Shown here: positions 34,821 through 44,700 of the stretch, in pieces
Layout of the letters: every line of letters starts with the position of its first letter
How positions within the stretch are numbered: position 1 is the first letter of the stretch
NCBI RefSeq assembly: GCF_003952165.1
Contig: NZ_RXFT01000013.1
Location: forward strand, 62,001-126,000
Direction: 5' to 3'
Length of the DNA stretch: 64,000 bases
Source of the DNA: Variovorax guangxiensis
GTDB lineage: Bacteria > Pseudomonadota > Gammaproteobacteria > Burkholderiales > Burkholderiaceae_C
Position numbers and translations under genes: made by a program
Notes under the pieces: model-generated
The model's input: only the letters and a program-made list of their open reading frames with translations
What the model was told of the DNA's origin: nothing
Database searches by the model: none

Positions 34821-35903
34821 TCAGCGCGGCAGCCCCTGCTCGTACCAGCGCCGTGACCGCGTCACGACCGACACGACGGCCAGCATGAGCGGCACCTCGA
34901 TGAGCACGCCGACGACCGTGGCCAGTGCCGCTCCCGACTGGAAGCCGAAGAGGCTGATGGCAGTCGCCACCGCGAGCTCGAAGAAGTTGCTCGCGCCGAT
35001 CAGCGCCGAAGGTCCCGCGACGCAATGCGCCACGCCGAGCTTGCGGTTCAGCAGGTAGGCCAGCCCCGAGTTCAGCACCACCTGGCAGAGGATCGGAACG
35101 GCCAGCAGCGCGATCACCATCGGCTGCGCGATGATCGCCTCGCCCTGGAATGCGAAGAGCAGCACCAGCGTGAGCAGCAGCGCGCCGATGGACCAGCGGC
35201 CCAGCCGCGTGCCCACGGCCTGCAGGTGCGACGGGCCCTTCTTCAGGAGATGCCCGCGCAGCAGCTGCGCGATGGCGACCGGCACCACGATGTACAGGCC
35301 CACCGAGATCAGCAGCGTGGCCCACGGCACCGTGATCGACGACAGCCCCAGCAGCAGCGCCACCAGCGGCGCGAAGCCCACCACCATCAGCGCGTCGTTG
35401 AGCGCGACCTGCGACAGCGTGAAGTACGGGTCGCCCCGGCACAGCTGGCTCCACACGAAGACCATCGCGGTGCAGGGCGCCGCCGCGAGCAGGATCAGGC
35501 CGGCCACGTAGCTGTCGAGCTGGTCCGCCGGCAGCAGCGTCGCGAACGCATGGCGCACGAAGAGCCAGCCCAGCAGCGCCATCGAGAAGGGCTTGACGAT
35601 CCAGTTGACCACCAGCGTCACGCCGATGCCGCGCCAGTGCGCCCTGACCTGCCCGAGCGCTGCGAAGTCGATCTTCAGGAGCATCGGCACGATCATCACC
35701 CAGATGAGCAGGCCCACCGGAAGGTTGACCTTGGCGAGTTCGAGGCGCGCCACCGCCTGGAACGCGGTGGGGAACCATTGGCCCAGGGCCACCCCGGCGA
35801 CGATGCACAGCGCCACCCACACGGTGAGGTAGCGTTCGAAGCCGCCGATGGAAGGCTGCGCGGCGGCCTGGTCCGCGCCAGGCGGTGCAATGGAGGACGA
35901 CAT
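34821..35903 (-). CDS. acr3: Arsenite efflux permease, ACR3 family
   Basis: A 360-aa, about ten-helix inner-membrane arsenite exporter. ACR3 features are visible: the conserved P-C-T-A-M-V-F-V-W-S segment with the essential Cys, N-D-A-L-M near the middle, and A-L-I-G-A-S-N-F-F-E-L-A-V-A. It exports As(III) produced by ArsC, whose stop lies 6 bp upstream. It is the last gene of the arsR-arsI-arsC-acr3 operon. The 211 bp beyond it hold no further ars gene. Confidence 0.92.
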   Translation of the reverse strand: MSSSIAPPGADQAAAQPSIGGFERYLTVWVALCIVAGVALGQWFPTAFQAVARLELAKVNLPVGLLIWVMIVPMLLKIDFAALGQVRAHWRGIGVTLVVNWIVKPFSMALLGWLFVRHAFATLLPADQLDSYVAGLILLAAAPCTAMVFVWSQLCRGDPYFTLSQVALNDALMVVGFAPLVALLLGLSSITVPWATLLISVGLYIVVPVAIAQLLRGHLLKKGPSHLQAVGTRLGRWSIGALLLTLVLLFAFQGEAIIAQPMVIALLAVPILCQVVLNSGLAYLLNRKLGVAHCVAGPSALIGASNFFELAVATAISLFGFQSGAALATVVGVLIEVPLMLAVVSVVTRSRRWYEQGLPR

Positions 35904-35909
35904 CGCGCG

Positions 35910-36419
35910 TCAGGACCCGGCCAGTTCGCGGGCGGTGGCCTGCAGCGCCATCCTGTCGAGGCTGGCCGCCGGCAGGTTCACCAGCAGCTCGAGGCGACGG
36001 CGGATGGCGTGCAGCGTCTGGCGGAAGGCTTCGCGCTTGCGGTCGTCGTCGCCTTCGACCGCCGAGGGATCGGCATAGCCCCAGTGAGCGGTCGCCGGCT
36101 GGCCGGGCCAGTAGGGACAGGACTCGCCCGCGGCGTTGTCGCACACGGTGACGACGAGGTCCATGCGGGGCGCATCCGGCTTCCCGAACTCGTCCCAGCT
36201 CTTGCTGCGCAGGCCCGATGTGTCGATGCCGGCCTTGTGCAGCACTTCGATGGCCATCGGATTGGGCTGCTGGTTCGCGCGCGGGCTGCTGCCGGCCGAA
36301 TAGGCCCTGAAGCGGCCGGCGCCGATGTCGTTGAGCAGCGCTTCGGCAAGGATGCTGCGCGCGGAGTTGTGCGTGCACAGAAAGAGCACGTTGAGCGGGG
36401 CGGTGTTGGTGTCGGTCAT
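35910..36419 (-). CDS. arsC: Arsenate reductase, low-molecular-weight phosphatase type
   Basis: A 169-aa arsenate reductase of the LMW tyrosine-phosphatase fold. The P-loop C15-T-H-N-S-A-R21-S starts the catalytic site. A second Cys pair in T-V-C-D-N-A-A-G-E-S-C would complete the redox relay seen in thioredoxin-linked members. It turns arsenate into arsenite for Acr3. The C-terminal 30 residues extend beyond the minimal fold. It lies 23 bp after the ArsI gene and 6 bp before acr3. Confidence 0.92.
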   Translation of the reverse strand: MTDTNTAPLNVLFLCTHNSARSILAEALLNDIGAGRFRAYSAGSSPRANQQPNPMAIEVLHKAGIDTSGLRSKSWDEFGKPDAPRMDLVVTVCDNAAGESCPYWPGQPATAHWGYADPSAVEGDDDRKREAFRQTLHAIRRRLELLVNLPAASLDRMALQATARELAGS

Positions 36420-36442
36420 GAAACGAGGAGGGGCTTGGTGGC

Positions 36443-36877
36443 TCAGCAGCAGGCGCTGGCCTTGCCAGGGGTGACGCAGCAGGCGGATGACCGCTCGCGC
36501 GCGATGCCGTGCACGGGCACCGTGTCGAGCGTGCGGTAGTGCTCCCAGGCGATGCCCTGCGGGTCGGTCACCCAGTGCTTGTCGCTGCGGGCGTAGCAGC
36601 AGCTGGTTTCGCCTTCGTCGAGCAGCGACCGGTCAGCCAGTTCGGCGCGCGAGCGCAGCTCCCGCAGCTCGCCTTCGTCCTCTGCCTGGATGCCCAGGTG
36701 GTCGATGCCCTTGCCGCTGCCGAAGGTCGAGATGGCGAAGTTCACGCGCGGGTCTTCGAGCATCCACTTGGCATAGTCGGCCTCGACGCGCGCGGGCTCG
36801 GCGGCGAACAGGCTGGAATAGAAGGCAATGCTCTTGCGCAGGTCGTCGACGTGAAGGTGAACGTGGAATCGCTTCAT
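36443..36877 (-). CDS. arsI: ArsI/CadI-type VOC metalloenzyme (probable C-As lyase)
   Basis: A 144-aa VOC-fold protein. Residues fitting the ArsI Fe(II)-dependent organoarsenical lyase are H5/H7, H60 (G-I-D-H-L-G) and E112 (A-W-E-H-Y), with the vicinal pair C93-C94 (T-S-C-C-Y-A) expected to bind trivalent arsenicals. The C-terminus has two further Cys pairs. ArsI cleaves the carbon-arsenic bond of methylarsonite or aromatic arsenicals in the presence of oxygen. Its ATG overlaps the arsR stop (ATGA at 36874-36877), so it is part of the ars operon. A CadI-like metal-binding role remains possible. Confidence 0.82.
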   Translation of the reverse strand: MKRFHVHLHVDDLRKSIAFYSSLFAAEPARVEADYAKWMLEDPRVNFAISTFGSGKGIDHLGIQAEDEGELRELRSRAELADRSLLDEGETSCCYARSDKHWVTDPQGIAWEHYRTLDTVPVHGIARERSSACCVTPGKASACC

Positions 36878-37215
36878 GGGGTGCTTCCTTGGCTGTGGCA
36901 GGACTTTGTTCTGTCTTCCACCGCGCAGGGGGCGCCCGCACAGCAGTTCTCGGTGAGGAAGCCCAGCAGCGCATCCATCTGCTCGAAGGCGGCGCGGTAG
37001 ACCAGGTTGCGGCCGCTGCGCTCCTGCGTGATGAGCCCGGAGTTGGTCAGCTCCTTCAGGTGGAACGACAGGCTGGTGGCCGGCACTTCCATCGCTTCGA
37101 CCAGCGCCCCGGGCGTCAGGCCCTCGGGGCCGGCCACGACGAGGGCGCGAAAGACGCGAAGGCGCAGCGGCTGGGCGAGCGCGGCAAGAGACTGAACGAC
37201 TTTTGATTCTTCCAT
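36874..37215 (-). CDS. arsR: ArsR-family arsenic-responsive repressor
   Basis: A 113-aa winged-helix repressor (DNA-binding helix around S-L-S-F-H-L-K-E-L, residues 48-56). The classical E-L-C-V-C-D motif of the DNA-binding helix is absent. Instead C91, C92 and C97 lie at the C-terminus (E-N-C-C-A-G-A-P-C), like the arrangement in Acidithiobacillus ferrooxidans ArsR. It represses the ars operon until As(III) binds. A promoter with a good -10 places transcription start on or next to the ATG, so the message may be leaderless. Confidence 0.92.
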   Translation of the reverse strand: MEESKVVQSLAALAQPLRLRVFRALVVAGPEGLTPGALVEAMEVPATSLSFHLKELTNSGLITQERSGRNLVYRAAFEQMDALLGFLTENCCAGAPCAVEDRTKSCHSQGSTP

Positions 37216-37216
37216 G

Positions 37217-37250
37217 ATTCGAGAATATTTGAATTATTGAATGAATGCAA
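37217..37250 (-). promoter_or_regulatory. ars promoter and ArsR operator region
   Basis: On the minus strand TTGCAT (37250-37245), 17 bp, then TATTCT (37227-37222) form a sigma70-like promoter whose start falls at about 37215, the arsR ATG. The AT-rich spacer holds two TTGAAT direct repeats and an ATTC-GA-GAAT dyad, typical of ArsR sites. Confidence 0.6.
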
Positions 37251-37287
37251 GCGCCATGTCGTGGGCGCCTGCGTTGCTCCTGCCCGT

Positions 37288-37536
37288 TTATTCCGGCTGC
37301 TTCAGCTCTTGCGGCAGCAGATCCTTGGAGGAGGGCGGCGCCAGCATGCCGTGTTTCAGGCTCCATACGCACGCGCCGAGCCGCAGCAGCCTCTCCACGT
37401 TGGCGTCGTGCAGTGGATTCTGCTTGTCTTCCCGCTCGATCAGCTCGCTGATGCAGGCGAGCGCGTCCGTGGGCGTGAAGCCCAGGCCGGCGCGCGCCAT
37501 GCCGATCAACGTCACGAGAACATCCGTCTTCTTCAT
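37288..37536 (-). CDS. Small hypothetical protein
   Basis: An 82-aa soluble protein, not recognised. It begins M-K-K-T-D-V-L-V-T-L-I-G-M-A-R, is mostly helical, has one Cys in A-L-A-C-I-S and another in G-A-C-V-W, and ends K-D-L-L-P-Q-E-L-K. The ATG at 37536 follows the stop of the upstream small gene by one base, so the two are very likely co-translated. It is the last gene of the operon that begins with the giant repeat protein. Confidence 0.65.
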   Translation of the reverse strand: MKKTDVLVTLIGMARAGLGFTPTDALACISELIEREDKQNPLHDANVERLLRLGACVWSLKHGMLAPPSSKDLLPQELKQPE

Positions 37537-37537
37537 T

Positions 37538-37840
37538 TCAGCGCACGCCGGCGGCAAGCCGCATCTCGCTGCACAGCCGAGGGCCGTAGTCCTCGCTGCG
37601 CGCCGCGAAACCGTAAGCGGCGGCCCGGCGCAGCGCGAAGGCGGTCACGTCGCGCAGGTAGGTGCTGCCCGGCTCGCGGCCGGCGGCGGCGCGGGCCTCG
37701 AAGTCGGCCTGGAAGTCGCGGGCCCATTCCTCGCAGAGCCTGTAGCGCTCTCCTCGGGCGTCGAGGAAGCCCGCGCGCGCCAGCGTCTGCGCGATGTCGA
37801 TCAGCGGCACGTTGAAGGGCATCTCCTTGGGTTCGCTCAT
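37538..37840 (-). CDS. Small hypothetical protein in the surface-protein operon
   Basis: A 100-aa protein, not recognised. It starts M-S-E-P-K-E-M-P-F-N-V-P-L-I-D-I-A and is predicted to be helical and soluble, without a signal peptide, so it should stay in the cytoplasm. Two Cys occur (R-L-C-E-E-W, R-L-C-S-E-M). The gene starts 11 bp after the beta-barrel gene and is followed after one base by another small gene. Its role beside an outer-membrane system is unknown; a regulatory or chaperone role is only a guess. Confidence 0.65.
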   Translation of the reverse strand: MSEPKEMPFNVPLIDIAQTLARAGFLDARGERYRLCEEWARDFQADFEARAAAGREPGSTYLRDVTAFALRRAAAYGFAARSEDYGPRLCSEMRLAAGVR

Positions 37841-37851
37841 GGCCGGCCTCT

Positions 37852-40800
37852 TCAGAACTTGCCCAGCACGTTCAGGAACCAGCCCTTGCTGCGGTAGCTC
37901 ATGTCCGTGAGGTTGTCGGAGTAGTCGGTGAAGTTGTAGCCGACGCCGACCTTCAGGTTCTCGTTGACGTGGTAGTACGCCGCCGTGACCCAGCCGCTCT
38001 TGCGGTCCTTGAGTTCCTTCGCGCGCAGGGTGCGCCATTCGAGCATCCAGTCCCAGTTGCGCACCAGCTTCCAGTCGACGCGAAGCACCGCGAGCTCGGC
38101 CGAGCTCTTGAACCACGGCGCGGAGCTGTCGCGGCTCGCGCGCAGCTCGCCGCGGCGCCAGGCGTACTTGCCGCCCAGCGTCCAGCGCTCGTTGAGGTCC
38201 CAGGTGGCGTCGATGGCGAAGACGTGGCTTCGCTGCTGGTAGTCGATGCCGGTGGTCGAGACGGTGCCCAGCGTGGAATCGACACCGCCCGATACCACCT
38301 GGCCCGGCGAGGAGAGGTCGTACAGGTAGGTGTACTTGAACAGCAGGTTCAGCCGGTCGTTCAGCGCCGGGCGCAGCGCGTAGCCGAGCATGGCTTCGGT
38401 GTACTTGGCGGCGGCCAGCGTGCCGGTGGTGCTGTCGCTGTCGGCCCAGTTGAACTTGCCGATCCAGCGCGAGTCGTCGTCCACCTTCCAGCTGAAGGAG
38501 TTCTTCACCAGCCAGCTGGTGCGCGTCTCGGCGGTGGTGCGGTCCTTGCGGTATTCGAGGCCGCCGCTGTACTTCAGGCGCTCGCTCGAATAGCCGCTGG
38601 TGAAGGCCACGGCCTGGCGGCGCGTGGCGCCTAGCGTCTCGGCACCGATCCAGCCGTTCTCGAAGTTGACGCCGAAGGTCCAGTGCGTGTCGGGTGCGTA
38701 CTGCACGCCGTAGGCATGCGTGAGGCCCGGCTGCGCGCCGGTGGCCTGGCGGTGCTCGGTGAAGAGCGTGAGGCCGTCGCCCACGCGCGAGCGCACGCCG
38801 GTCACCAGGCTGCCGCCGCGGCCGATGAGGTTCTCGTCGGTGCGGCCGGTGTCCGACACGTAGGTCATGTAGACGCTGGAGCGGTCGTCGTACTGGTAGT
38901 CGACGCCGGCCTTGCCCGCGAAGCCGCCGTCGCCGGTGGAGAGCTCGCCGCGCAGCGCGAGCTTGTCGTTGACGCGGTAGCGCCCGCCCAGGCCGATGCG
39001 GTCGTTCTCCAGCCGCGTGCCGGTGCGCCGCAGCGTCTTCTGCGCGAAGCCGTAGGCGCTCCAGTGGTCGGCGCCGGTGTATTCGAGCTGCACGGCCGCG
39101 TCGGCGCGCTCGCCAGACACAGCCTGCGTGGTCGGCAAGGAAGGGCTGGTGATGAGCGCGTCGCCGGTCTTGTCGTCGTAGCGCAGGCCCAGGCCCAGCT
39201 TCCACTCGGGCGACAGGGCGAGCGAGTACTGCGCGTCGAGCACGCTGCTGTTGTAGCCGTTCTGTTCGTCGCGGCGGTCGGCCTTCAGGCGCAGCTCGCC
39301 GTTCTCCGCTTTCTCGCCGAAGGGCACGCTGGCCTGTACGCCGACCTGCCGCGTGGCGTTGCTCGCGTACTGTCCCGGCGCCGAGAAGCCGGCGCCGCGC
39401 GACTGCGCGTAGGCGCTCACGCGGCCGCCGCCGCGGATGTCGAAGTCGCCGAGGTCTGCCTGGCCTTCGAGGCGCCATGCGCTGGCGCTGCCGGTGGGGC
39501 CGTTGCCCAATCCGTTGGTCAGGGAACCGTTGCGGCCTGTGAAGCTGAAGCCGCCGTCCGTCGAGTCGAGCTGGCTGGTGCCCGGGCCCCGGCTGCGCGC
39601 GAACTCGCCCTTGAGGTAGGTGTTTTCGGTCTTGCGGACGGTGAGGTCGACGCCGGCCAGGCGCTGGTCGCCGCCGATCTGGTCCTGCCGCGAGGCGGTG
39701 ACACCCACGCCGATGTTGTCGTTGGCCCACCACGAGACGCGGCCGCCCACGGCCAGCGTGTCGAGCGATGTGGCCAGCGGCGTGTATTCGTAGTCCACCA
39801 CCAGGTAGGTCGGCATGCCGGTGAAGCCGCCGGCGCGCACCAGCGAGCCGTCGTCCGACAGGCTGGGCAGCGGCGCGGACAGCAGCACGCGGCCCTGCAG
39901 GTAGTCGATCTCGTAGTCGGTGGTGGGCACGAGCTGCGTGCGCTTGAGCACCAGGCCGGAGTCGCGGTCGCGGATCTCCAGCGTCACGCGCTCGGCGCCG
40001 CGCGTGATGTCCTGGTTGCGCAGGTAATAGAGCGAGCCGCCGGTGCCGCGGAACTCCTCGCGCGCGGCCAGCGTGCCGGGCTCGGCCGCATAGGCGTCGA
40101 CCTTCAGGCGCGCCTCGCCGAAGGAGGTCGACTCCTCGCCGAGGTAGCGGCCGTGGAAGCCGTAGAGGCCGCGGCTCACGCGGGTGAGCTCGGTGTCGCC
40201 GAAGTTGAGCTTGAAGTTGCCCCACATCGCCTGCGAGCGGCCGTCGTCCACGCGCAGGTAGAAGCGGCCCTGGGTGGGCGCGTCCTCTACGGTGGTGGAG
40301 TCGTCGCCGAAGGTGCTCCAGGAATCCTCGGGGTCGAAGCGGCGGAAGAGGGAGGTCGGGTCCTTGCGGTCGAGGTTGCGGAACAGCTCCTTCAGCGGAC
40401 GCTCTTCGGTGTCGACGCTGGCCGTGAGGGTCCAGCGGTCGTTGAGCTGGCCCTTGGCGTAGCCGGCGATGCGGCCTTCGCTCCAGCCGCCGCCGCCGTA
40501 GCGGTTCTTGTCGTTGGTCATGATCGCGGCCGGGCCGCTCACGCTGTTGCTGCCCACGGTGAGGTCGGCCTGGCCCACGAAGAACCAGTCGCTGGTGGGC
40601 AGGTCGAAGTCGCGGCGGTAGACGCGCGTGGCGCCCTGCACGTCGGTGACGGCGATCTCGCCGGTCTGCATGCGGCGCGGCACCAGCTGCTGGAACACGA
40701 AGCGCCCGCTCTCGTCCACCGGCACCGCGAAGCCCAGCGCGCGCACGCTCTCGCCGGGGCGGATGGCCGCGCCGCTGGCGGTGACGGTGCCCGCGCTCAG

Positions 40801-41709
40801 CGGAATGTTGGCGATGGCGATGTTGTTCTGGCCATAGCCGCGCAGCAGCTCGCGTGCCGGGTCGGGCGGCATGCCGGTCTCGGGCTTGTGGCGCTTCACG
40901 AGCGTGAGCGAGAGGTCGTCGGTCTCGTCGAAGCGGCCCTGGCGGTCGTAGACCCGCACGCGGTAGTAGAGCTTGCCGCTCGCGCTTTCGGGCAGGCGGT
41001 CGAGCAGGCCCTCGGGCACCTGCCACTCGCCGCGCAGGCCGGCGTCCAGCGGCACGGTGGTGACCTGGCGGCGCTGCATCGCCTCGTTGGCGGTGTACAC
41101 GCGCAGTTCGGCCTTCGAGGTGAAGAGCAGGTAGTTGCTGTAGCCCGCGAAGCGCACCGTGTCACCCGCCACCACGGTGGTGGGCCAGGCGCTGGCGCTC
41201 AGGCGGCGCGGCTGCGAAAGGTTGTCGTACTGCAGGCGCAGCTGGTTGCGCTCGAGCTGAACGTCCACGCAGCGCTGGCGGTCGGCGCTGGTGGCGCCGT
41301 CGGCCGCGGGCTGCTTGCCGTCGGGCGACAGCAGCTGGCCGTCCACGCTCAGGCGCAGCGGCGCGTCGTCGGTGCCGAAGGCGGTGAGGGTGCGGCACAC
41401 GCTGGGGCCGGCGGGCGCGGCGACCGCCGGCGCGGTGGCGGGCAGCTCGCGTTCGCTGCTGCGCGGCAGGCGGCGTGCGCCGTCGATCTCCACCGCGCGC
41501 GGGTCGGCCGCGGCGTGGTCGAGCATGCGGCCGCGCACCGCGGTCTCCTGCGCGGCGGCCAGTCCCATGCCGAGGCAGGCGGTGGCCACGGCGCTCGCAA
41601 GGGCCATGCGCTTCGGAAGCGCCTTCTTCTTTCTTCTCATGTCGGCTCGCTCGATCGGGTTCGGTGTCTGTTGTCGGGTCATGGCGGCGGTGTCTTTTCC
41701 TCGCGTCAT
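37852..41709 (-). CDS. Large outer-membrane beta-barrel protein linked to the repeat protein
   Basis: A 1285-aa exported protein. A long, basic N-terminus leads to a hydrophobic segment ending A-A-A-Q at about residue 54. The N-terminal 350 residues contain beta-sandwich regions. From about residue 370 there is a long run of alternating amphipathic strands with aromatic ends, and the last residues are L-N-V-L-G-K-F, the C-terminal Phe typical of outer-membrane barrels. The start at 41709 has AGGAGG seven bases before it and overlaps the upstream stop (ATGA). It could export or anchor the SdrD-type protein encoded just before it. No known secretion family was recognised. Confidence 0.75.
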   Translation of the reverse strand: MTRGKDTAAMTRQQTPNPIERADMRRKKKALPKRMALASAVATACLGMGLAAAQETAVRGRMLDHAAADPRAVEIDGARRLPRSSERELPATAPAVAAPAGPSVCRTLTAFGTDDAPLRLSVDGQLLSPDGKQPAADGATSADRQRCVDVQLERNQLRLQYDNLSQPRRLSASAWPTTVVAGDTVRFAGYSNYLLFTSKAELRVYTANEAMQRRQVTTVPLDAGLRGEWQVPEGLLDRLPESASGKLYYRVRVYDRQGRFDETDDLSLTLVKRHKPETGMPPDPARELLRGYGQNNIAIANIPLSAGTVTASGAAIRPGESVRALGFAVPVDESGRFVFQQLVPRRMQTGEIAVTDVQGATRVYRRDFDLPTSDWFFVGQADLTVGSNSVSGPAAIMTNDKNRYGGGGWSEGRIAGYAKGQLNDRWTLTASVDTEERPLKELFRNLDRKDPTSLFRRFDPEDSWSTFGDDSTTVEDAPTQGRFYLRVDDGRSQAMWGNFKLNFGDTELTRVSRGLYGFHGRYLGEESTSFGEARLKVDAYAAEPGTLAAREEFRGTGGSLYYLRNQDITRGAERVTLEIRDRDSGLVLKRTQLVPTTDYEIDYLQGRVLLSAPLPSLSDDGSLVRAGGFTGMPTYLVVDYEYTPLATSLDTLAVGGRVSWWANDNIGVGVTASRQDQIGGDQRLAGVDLTVRKTENTYLKGEFARSRGPGTSQLDSTDGGFSFTGRNGSLTNGLGNGPTGSASAWRLEGQADLGDFDIRGGGRVSAYAQSRGAGFSAPGQYASNATRQVGVQASVPFGEKAENGELRLKADRRDEQNGYNSSVLDAQYSLALSPEWKLGLGLRYDDKTGDALITSPSLPTTQAVSGERADAAVQLEYTGADHWSAYGFAQKTLRRTGTRLENDRIGLGGRYRVNDKLALRGELSTGDGGFAGKAGVDYQYDDRSSVYMTYVSDTGRTDENLIGRGGSLVTGVRSRVGDGLTLFTEHRQATGAQPGLTHAYGVQYAPDTHWTFGVNFENGWIGAETLGATRRQAVAFTSGYSSERLKYSGGLEYRKDRTTAETRTSWLVKNSFSWKVDDDSRWIGKFNWADSDSTTGTLAAAKYTEAMLGYALRPALNDRLNLLFKYTYLYDLSSPGQVVSGGVDSTLGTVSTTGIDYQQRSHVFAIDATWDLNERWTLGGKYAWRRGELRASRDSSAPWFKSSAELAVLRVDWKLVRNWDWMLEWRTLRAKELKDRKSGWVTAAYYHVNENLKVGVGYNFTDYSDNLTDMSYRSKGWFLNVLGKF

Positions 41710-44700
41710 GGCTTGGCCTCCTCGGAAGAGGCGGCGGCAGGCACCAGCTCGATCTCGACGTCCAGGTTGAAGAGCGGCGGCTCGTTGCGCGAGGCGCGCT
41801 GCTCGCCGAGCTGCTTCCAGCGCGAGAGCACAGCGGCCTTCACCGCGTCGGTGCGGTCGCGGCCCAGCGAGGCGGGCTCGCCAGGCGCGGCCTTGTAGGC
41901 CAGCCGCAGCATCGACGTCTTCTCGGCCAGCACGGCGACCGTGCGGTCGAGTTCGCCCGCGAAGGCGGCGCGCAGCGTGGCGGCCCCGTCGTCGAAGGCC
42001 GCGCCCTGCAGCGCGAGGCGCACCACGCGGTGCACGGTGGCGCCGAAGTTGATCTTCAGCACCTTGCCGCGCGTGGCGCGCTCGGCCGCCGGGTTCTCGC
42101 TGGTGGTGCGATAGCCCGAGGGCAGGGTGCGCTCGTCGAGCTTGAGCACCAGGTTGCTGCCGGTGCCTTCCTTCGGAATGGCCGCGCAGGCGATGTGGTA
42201 GCGGCCCTCGGCGTCGGTGGTGGCCAGCACGCCGTTGACGGTGGCGATGCGCACGTTGGCCAGGCCCGGTTCGCCGTCGTCCTGGTAGCCGTTGGCGTTC
42301 CTGTCGTCGTAGACCTTGCCGATCACGTCGGTGCAGTCGAAGAGGGCGTCGGGCACCACGCGCACGCTGGCGGTGGCCAGGTTCGACAGCGTCCTGCCCC
42401 CCACGCCCTGCGTGGCGACGACCTGGTTGACGAACTCGCCTTCGCCCACGCCCACGCCGACGCCCGCGACCATCAGGTATTCCTTGGTCTCGTTGGGCGC
42501 GAAGTTCTGGCCGGGCACGATCACCTGGCGGCCGCTGACCTGCGGCACCACCGGCAGCGCCACGCCGCCGGGCAGCGTGCGCACGCTGAGCGAGCCCTGG
42601 ATGTACCGGAAGCCCGGCGGCAGCGTGTCGACCACGGCCACGCCCGGCACCGTGGTGCCGCGCGTGTTGCGCGCCGTGATGCGGTAGGGCAGCAGCTCGC
42701 CCTTCTTCACGGTGAGCTTCGAGGTGGTCTTGCGCAGCTCGATGAGCGTGGCGTCCGACGGATCGAGCGGGATGTTGTTGGCCACCACGTGCTGGCCGCC
42801 GCCGCCCGGCATGTTGAACAGCATGTAGTAGCCCGCGCCCGGCACCAGTGCCGCGCCGGGGCTCACCACGCAGGGCTTGGTCTGTGCGGGTGCCGGGCCG
42901 TTGGCGGGCGCGGCGCACGACTGCGTGCCCAGCGCGCCGGCCGCGGGCGGGTACATCGAGGAGGGCAGGTAGGCCCCCGGCGGCGTGATGACGAGGCGGT
43001 ACTCGCCGGCCGGCGCGCCCGGCAGCACGAAGAAGTCGTAGTAGCCGCTGGTGCCGGTGGTGTAGCTGTCGCGTCCGTCGAGCAGGTGCTGCGAGGGGTC
43101 GAAGCCCGCCGGGCCGACCAGCTTCACCAGCGCGCCGGGCACGGGCGTGCCGCTCACGCTGTCATACACCACACCGCCCGGGTCGTAGGGCAGGTCCTGC
43201 TTCTGGATGTTGGCGCCCGCGCTCACGCGCACCTTGATGCTGAAGCGCGGGTCGCTCGCGGCAGGCGTCGGGTAGGGGCCGTTGGCGCCGTTCTGCGCGG
43301 CATCGGTCGGCCACACGCCGCCCACGACGCGGCCGTCGGGCGAGCGGAAGCGCACGCGGTATTCGCCGGGCACGAGGTCGCCGAAGCGGTAGCTGCCGTC
43401 GGCGCCGGTGGTCACGGTGTAGAGCACGGTGGCCGCGTTCTCCGCGCAGGCGTTGCCGCCGTCGGCGCAGCGCATCAGCTCGACCGTCCAGCCTTCGCCC
43501 TGGCCCTCGCCCGATTCGCGGGTGCGGTTGTGGTTCAGGTCGAACCACACGGTGCCGGTGAGCGACGCGGGCTGGTTGCTGTGCTCGGTGAAGTCGTAGC
43601 CGGTACCGTTGGCTTCCAGGCCGGTGAAGTTCACGCGGATCTGGTTCGTGCCCTGCGCGGTGCCGCCCAGCGTGCCGGGGATGGCGATGCCTTCGTCGTA
43701 GCCGCTCGGCTGCGTCTCGGTGACGGTGTAGCCGCCGCTGCCCGGAAGGGGCAGGCCGGGCAGCTCGTAGCGGCCGTTGGCGTCGGTGACGGCGGTGCGC
43801 GTCACCGGCTGGCCGGCCGCGTCGGTGCCGGTGAGCGCGAGGGTCACGCCCGCGATCGGCAGGTCCTGCGGCTCGCGCTTGCCGTTGCGGTTGGCGTCGT
43901 TGTAGACGGTGCCCGCCAGCGATGCGCCGCGTTCGCCGAAGTTGTAGTTGTCGCCGTTGCCGCCGCGGTAGGCGATGGCGCCGATGACGTCGTTGCCCAG
44001 CGTGCCGGTGGCCGCACCCTCGACGGTGCCCACGGCGTCCAGGCCGTCGGCGTAGGTCACGGGCTGCGTCTCGCGGATGGTGTAGCCCGCCGCGTCGGCC
44101 GGCAGCAGGCCGGTGAAGACGTAGCGGCCGCTGGCGTCGGTGACCACCGTGGCATTCACCGCGAGCCCGCTGGCCGAGCGGCCGGTGAGCGTGAGCGTCA
44201 CGCCCGGGATGCCGGCCTCGGTGGGCTGCCGCACGCCGTCGTTGTTGGTGTCGACGTACACCCAGCCCGCGATCTGGCCGCCGCGTTCGCCGAAGTTGTA
44301 GTCGATGCCCGCGTCTTCCGACACCAGCGCCAGGCCGCCGAAGCGGTCGTTGGTGCCGCCGGGGTTGGCGGTGCCGCGCGGAGCGCCGCCCACGGTGCCC
44401 AGCGACTCGGGGCCGTCGGCCACGCCGGCGGGTTGGGTCTCGTCGATCTGGTAGGTGCCGGGCGTGAGCGCGTCCACCAGGTAGTGGCCGTCGGCCGCGG
44501 TCTGCACCGTGCGGTCGACCGGGTTGCCCTGGAAGTCGGTGCCGGTCACGCGGATGGTGGTGCCGGCGATGCCGGGCTCGCCGGTGTCGCGGGTGCCGTT
44601 GGAGGGGGCCACGTCGGCGTACACGTAGCCCGAGAGGCTGGCCGGCTTCACGGCCGAGAAGTTGTTGCCGGTGGAGCCCGCGCCCGCCGCGCCCAGCACG

